From NCBI GenBank assembly GCA_003448835.1, contig DLXM01000202.1, positions 1-7,563 of the forward strand: DNA of 7,563 bases, written 5' to 3'. Every line of letters starts with the position of its first letter. The stretch's first letter is position 1. Source of the DNA: Bacteroidota bacterium. Lineage in GTDB: Bacteria; Bacteroidota; Rhodothermia; Balneolales; HLUCCA01. A program made the translations under genes and the position numbers. Shown here in pieces: positions 6,001-7,563 of the stretch. Under the pieces are notes generated by a model. That model was not told the DNA's origin. It saw only the letters and a list, made by a program, of their open reading frames with translations, and did no database searches.

Positions 6001-7473
6001 AACGATTTTTAAAATTTGATTATTTAATTTATCAATGGAAGTTTTATTCAGTGAGATCTGATTTTGTTTCCCCCCGATTTCTTTCAACTCTGATGAAATT
6101 CGTGCCTCAAAATCTTTTAAATTCTTTTCATTGGAGATTTTCCTGTCTTTTAATTGGATTATCTCATAAGAAACTCTGTCGAATAGTGATTTGCCGAGTG
6201 GATTGAGCTTATCAAAAAGATCTCGTCGGCTTTCTTTTTTGTTCGTTAAAATTTTCTCATTTTCAGAGATTGCTACTTCTTTACTCTTCAAGAGAAGGTA
6301 CTTGTTGATCGCTTTTGAAAATTTTAAAAAGTGGTTCTGATCCTTGATTTCAATCTCGATCGGCGCCAACTCTCGATCGTATTGATCCTTTAATTTTTTT
6401 GCTTGGTTCACTTGCACGTTTGTTATATCCAATGAAATCTTTTCAATGGAACGTCTGACATTTTTATGTAACAAATCTGCATCGTTTATACTACCGATTA
6501 TCTCTTGTATTTCCCTTTCATTTTTTAGAATCGATGCTTCATAAGCATTGAATTGAGCGGCAGCAAGGTTTTTTCCATCTCGGTAAGATTCAAATGCACT
6601 AATAAGGCGTCCATTCACCTTACTTAAATTTCCAACCTCTGAAAGCAATTTTTCATAATTTATGAGCGTGTCCAGTTCTTCCTGTAATTTTTTCAATGAT
6701 TCCTGGGATTTATAGAGTGCATCAGCGATAGCAGAAGATTCTTCGACCTTCTCACTGTAATTAAGTCGCTCTCGGTCTTTCAGGCATTCCTCGATCGTTT
6801 TAATCAGGAGTCCGTCAATAAGAGTTCTTGATGTTTTATAGTTTGCAAAATGTGGTTTCAGATGATTCTCGCCCTTGTTAATTTCCCGGATAAGATTCCA
6901 CTCGGATTCCAACAAACAGTATACTTTGAGCCATTCTTGGTACTCTCTTCTCTTCTCGGTAATCCGTATGTCATACTCAGAACTTTTTTCCTTCAACATT
7001 GAGAGAGTCTTTGAAAAATCTTTGACAACGAATGCCTTATCCTCAAAACTGCATAACGGGATACTTGCGATGTCAAAATTATTACCTTTATTGTAATTAT
7101 AGAGGTAATTGAATGATTGGATTTCATCGGTACGGGAATCATCATCCTGGGCAATTTTTCGCCTTGCACAAAAACCCGTCAGAAGATATTTTTTGTCGGA
7201 TATACTTTTTTCCAACTCCCATTCCGCAAGAACATGTGTTGTTCGATTGAGATCTCCAGCACGGAACATGTCCGTGAATGGATGATCTTTCGTTAAGGCG
7301 GCTTTTGGCAGAATGCATTGCATGAGTAACATGAGGAGGACCGATTTTCCTCCGCCATTCACTAATTCAAAGGTTGTGTTAAACCCGTGGAAGGGCATAC
7401 GAAAATCTTCATAAATATTATGCCCATCGTTGAATTGAGCATTTACAATTCGTAGATTACGCAGCTGGGGCAT
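3082..7473 (-). CDS. SMC/MukB-like coiled-coil ATPase, Wadjet JetC-like in layout
   Basis: This 1463-residue protein has the full SMC plan. The N-terminal half-head has Walker A LVNGGGKS (37-44). A long coiled coil runs from about 240 to 630, a hinge-like non-coiled block (LAPWLPKTILILDQF and surroundings) spans about 635-735, and a second long coiled coil follows. The C-terminal half-head has signature ASDGQE (1336-1341), Walker B VLLLD (1371-1375) and an H-loop SGH (H1406). Such proteins are DNA-bound motors or clamps that work with kleisin and KITE subunits in condensins, MukBEF and Wadjet. Two oddities are visible: the first Walker A glycine is Leu37, and the residue after the Walker B aspartate, normally the catalytic Glu, is Asn1376 (LLLDNPFG). 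There is no CxxC zinc hook, so it is not Rad50. I chose ATG 7473 over the in-frame GTG at 7479 because AAAGGA lies 8 bases before it. It overlaps the upstream gene by 17 bases. The closest named family is uncertain. Confidence 0.85.
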   Translation of the reverse strand: MPQLRNLRIVNAQFNDGHNIYEDFRMPFHGFNTTFELVNGGGKSVLLMLLMQCILPKAALTKDHPFTDMFRAGDLNRTTHVLAEWELEKSISDKKYLLTGFCARRKIAQDDDSRTDEIQSFNYLYNYNKGNNFDIASIPLCSFEDKAFVVKDFSKTLSMLKEKSSEYDIRITEKRREYQEWLKVYCLLESEWNLIREINKGENHLKPHFANYKTSRTLIDGLLIKTIEECLKDRERLNYSEKVEESSAIADALYKSQESLKKLQEELDTLINYEKLLSEVGNLSKVNGRLISAFESYRDGKNLAAAQFNAYEASILKNEREIQEIIGSINDADLLHKNVRRSIEKISLDITNVQVNQAKKLKDQYDRELAPIEIEIKDQNHFLKFSKAINKYLLLKSKEVAISENEKILTNKKESRRDLFDKLNPLGKSLFDRVSYEIIQLKDRKISNEKNLKDFEARISSELKEIGGKQNQISLNKTSIDKLNNQILKIVGEHAELSNQNKIYSQISASLFIEDKIESVTKYLGQLALEKQKLSDAIDVIKDQISQKNLEENELKTRILFEGESINRVKKEFLEFQSRKSNAQKILDVYEKNTLESCLPFLETEIQKYSDNLNLHKNKLNELTQQLDSIQRYGYSLDEPFIRSLKIMRDRYPQSVSGAEYLKELSEEKRSEILDLAPWLPKTILILDQFFNEITRNPNALPVEIQDVAPLIVNLDILRSNRSITLNDVFIPHRETEFLKDVFARDKTIIRIQKELVRVSDTVTKIESSIHTFAQDQFTLRSFLERFPSDTESVMGAEIEKFTNSLKELEEKLRINQRSKEEASGNLKKTRSKFEENVERTGLSERNLHILHELKKNEDTQRSLQKDLENIIFEQKELSTSLRVLDQQHTTSQTELQKWRESSRQTNEILLKFQTEIREYQPYAGIEGGPVFKGDVNEIRSEFRAAKKVIDEVEGSVSQIESIIASDRSAVEGYTQDIHDLDIPVADLITKNPDTPNSDDFIQQLQERIVDLVTKRDAVNQLLENANTEYQILNRQLTEKIDQYQKMTGETYPPCSDILDPTQYVSELAELTKQITKLEEQIVLLKDQQLKKTVDGKTIEKGFVEIRVLDANHHFKNSMYAPADFLQDPAELQTELERCDRLVKKNKKQCENIKDAAVHNVSEVPIASEFKDIIRVRLKESESLQDAESNQQQLNNFSQIINEKIELHHKTIDALKEVEEKIVNQAIGMARIYRDYLKEFPQMSKLDIGDKNVDMIRINFDECVYPDDRAQVEMRRYIQDLNKLIRDGKITRQELQKSFRPEQLVARVMEMGKIQVKIRKIEEEAQGFQRWDMIKASDGQENTMYIIFLIALMSYIRNIVVGRYDTNTSKVLLLDNPFGSTGAFYLWAPIWSILKRNNIQLICSGHKISSKIREFFPVNCLLTEDISKSGLKRVNIKVEARGEAKEIINRSQPKNILDWTVAG

Positions 7474-7563
7474 CTTCACCGTCCTTTGAATCTGATAGTC
7501 CTTCTATGAAACCGGAAATATCCGCCTGAATCTCGTTGCGATTATACGCTTCTGTAATAATTG
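7457..7563 (-). CDS. C-terminal fragment of the gene upstream of the SMC-like gene (unidentified)
   Basis: An open frame enters from the right edge and ends at TAA (7459-7457). It encodes 34 complete codons, beginning IITEAYNRNEIQADISGF and ending in an acidic, Ala/Pro-rich tail (SDSKDGEDAPAA). The SMC start codon lies inside it, in another frame, with a 17-base overlap and the AAAGGA ribosome site inside its coding sequence. This is typical of tightly coupled subunits of one complex. In Wadjet and MukBEF operons the gene before the SMC motor encodes the KITE subunit (JetB or MukE), and that would be the position-based guess here. The fragment is too short to recognise any domain. Confidence 0.75.
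   Translation of the reverse strand, partial: IITEAYNRNEIQADISGFIEGLSDSKDGEDAPAA
7482..7487 (-). promoter_or_regulatory. Shine-Dalgarno site that decides the SMC start
   Basis: AAAGGA on the minus strand is 8 bases from ATG 7473 but only 2 bases from the alternative GTG 7479, so it favours the ATG. Confidence 0.6.

Noticed and set aside
3082..7473. SMC-like protein as Rad50 or SbcC
   Set aside because: There is no CxxC zinc hook in the middle, a hinge-like block is present instead, and no Mre11/SbcD gene is adjacent in the window.

Overview
The window looks like the edge of a defence-type island in an archaeon, probably a methanogen; Methanomicrobiales is my best guess, from resemblance only. 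The evidence is a TATA-like element close to the start of an HxlR-type regulator, weak Shine-Dalgarno sites on some genes, a terminator-like T-run directly after a stop codon, and what appears to be the start of a hybrid-cluster protein (Hcp) gene at the left edge.

Layout. Bases 1-19 (minus) hold the first six codons of a probable hcp gene, read leftwards out of the window. Diverging from it is a 119-residue HxlR-family regulator (103-462, plus). A 7-base motif (AACCATA) occurs twice in the shared promoter region and, on the other strand, in a strict 34-base tandem array just downstream of the regulator (482-583). This suggests a local operator system. Bases 463-783 carry no gene but hold the array, a bidirectional A/T terminator-like dyad, a strong GC-rich hairpin with a T-run, and a small dyad beside the next stop codon.

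From 784 to the right edge everything is on the minus strand, and base composition drops from about 50% GC in the regulator to roughly the mid 30s to low 40s in sampled stretches. In transcription order (right to left) there are: the C-terminus of an unidentified gene with an acidic tail (7457-7563); a 1463-residue SMC/MukB-like ATPase (3082-7473) whose start lies inside that gene; an AT-rich 90-base gap with a possible promoter; a stand-alone WYL-domain protein of 101 residues (2686-2991); and, 9 bases later, an OLD-family ATPase-TOPRIM nuclease of 630 residues (784-2676).

The SMC-like motor followed by a TOPRIM nuclease recalls the logic of Wadjet (JetABCD), where a kleisin, a KITE protein and an SMC motor pair with the TOPRIM nuclease JetD. 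Here the nuclease is of the OLD family, which has its own ABC ATPase, and a WYL sensor-like protein sits between motor and nuclease. Whether all of these form one system, or an SMC operon next to a separate WYL-OLD pair, cannot be decided from this window. The missing upstream gene or genes to the right are the key to that question.
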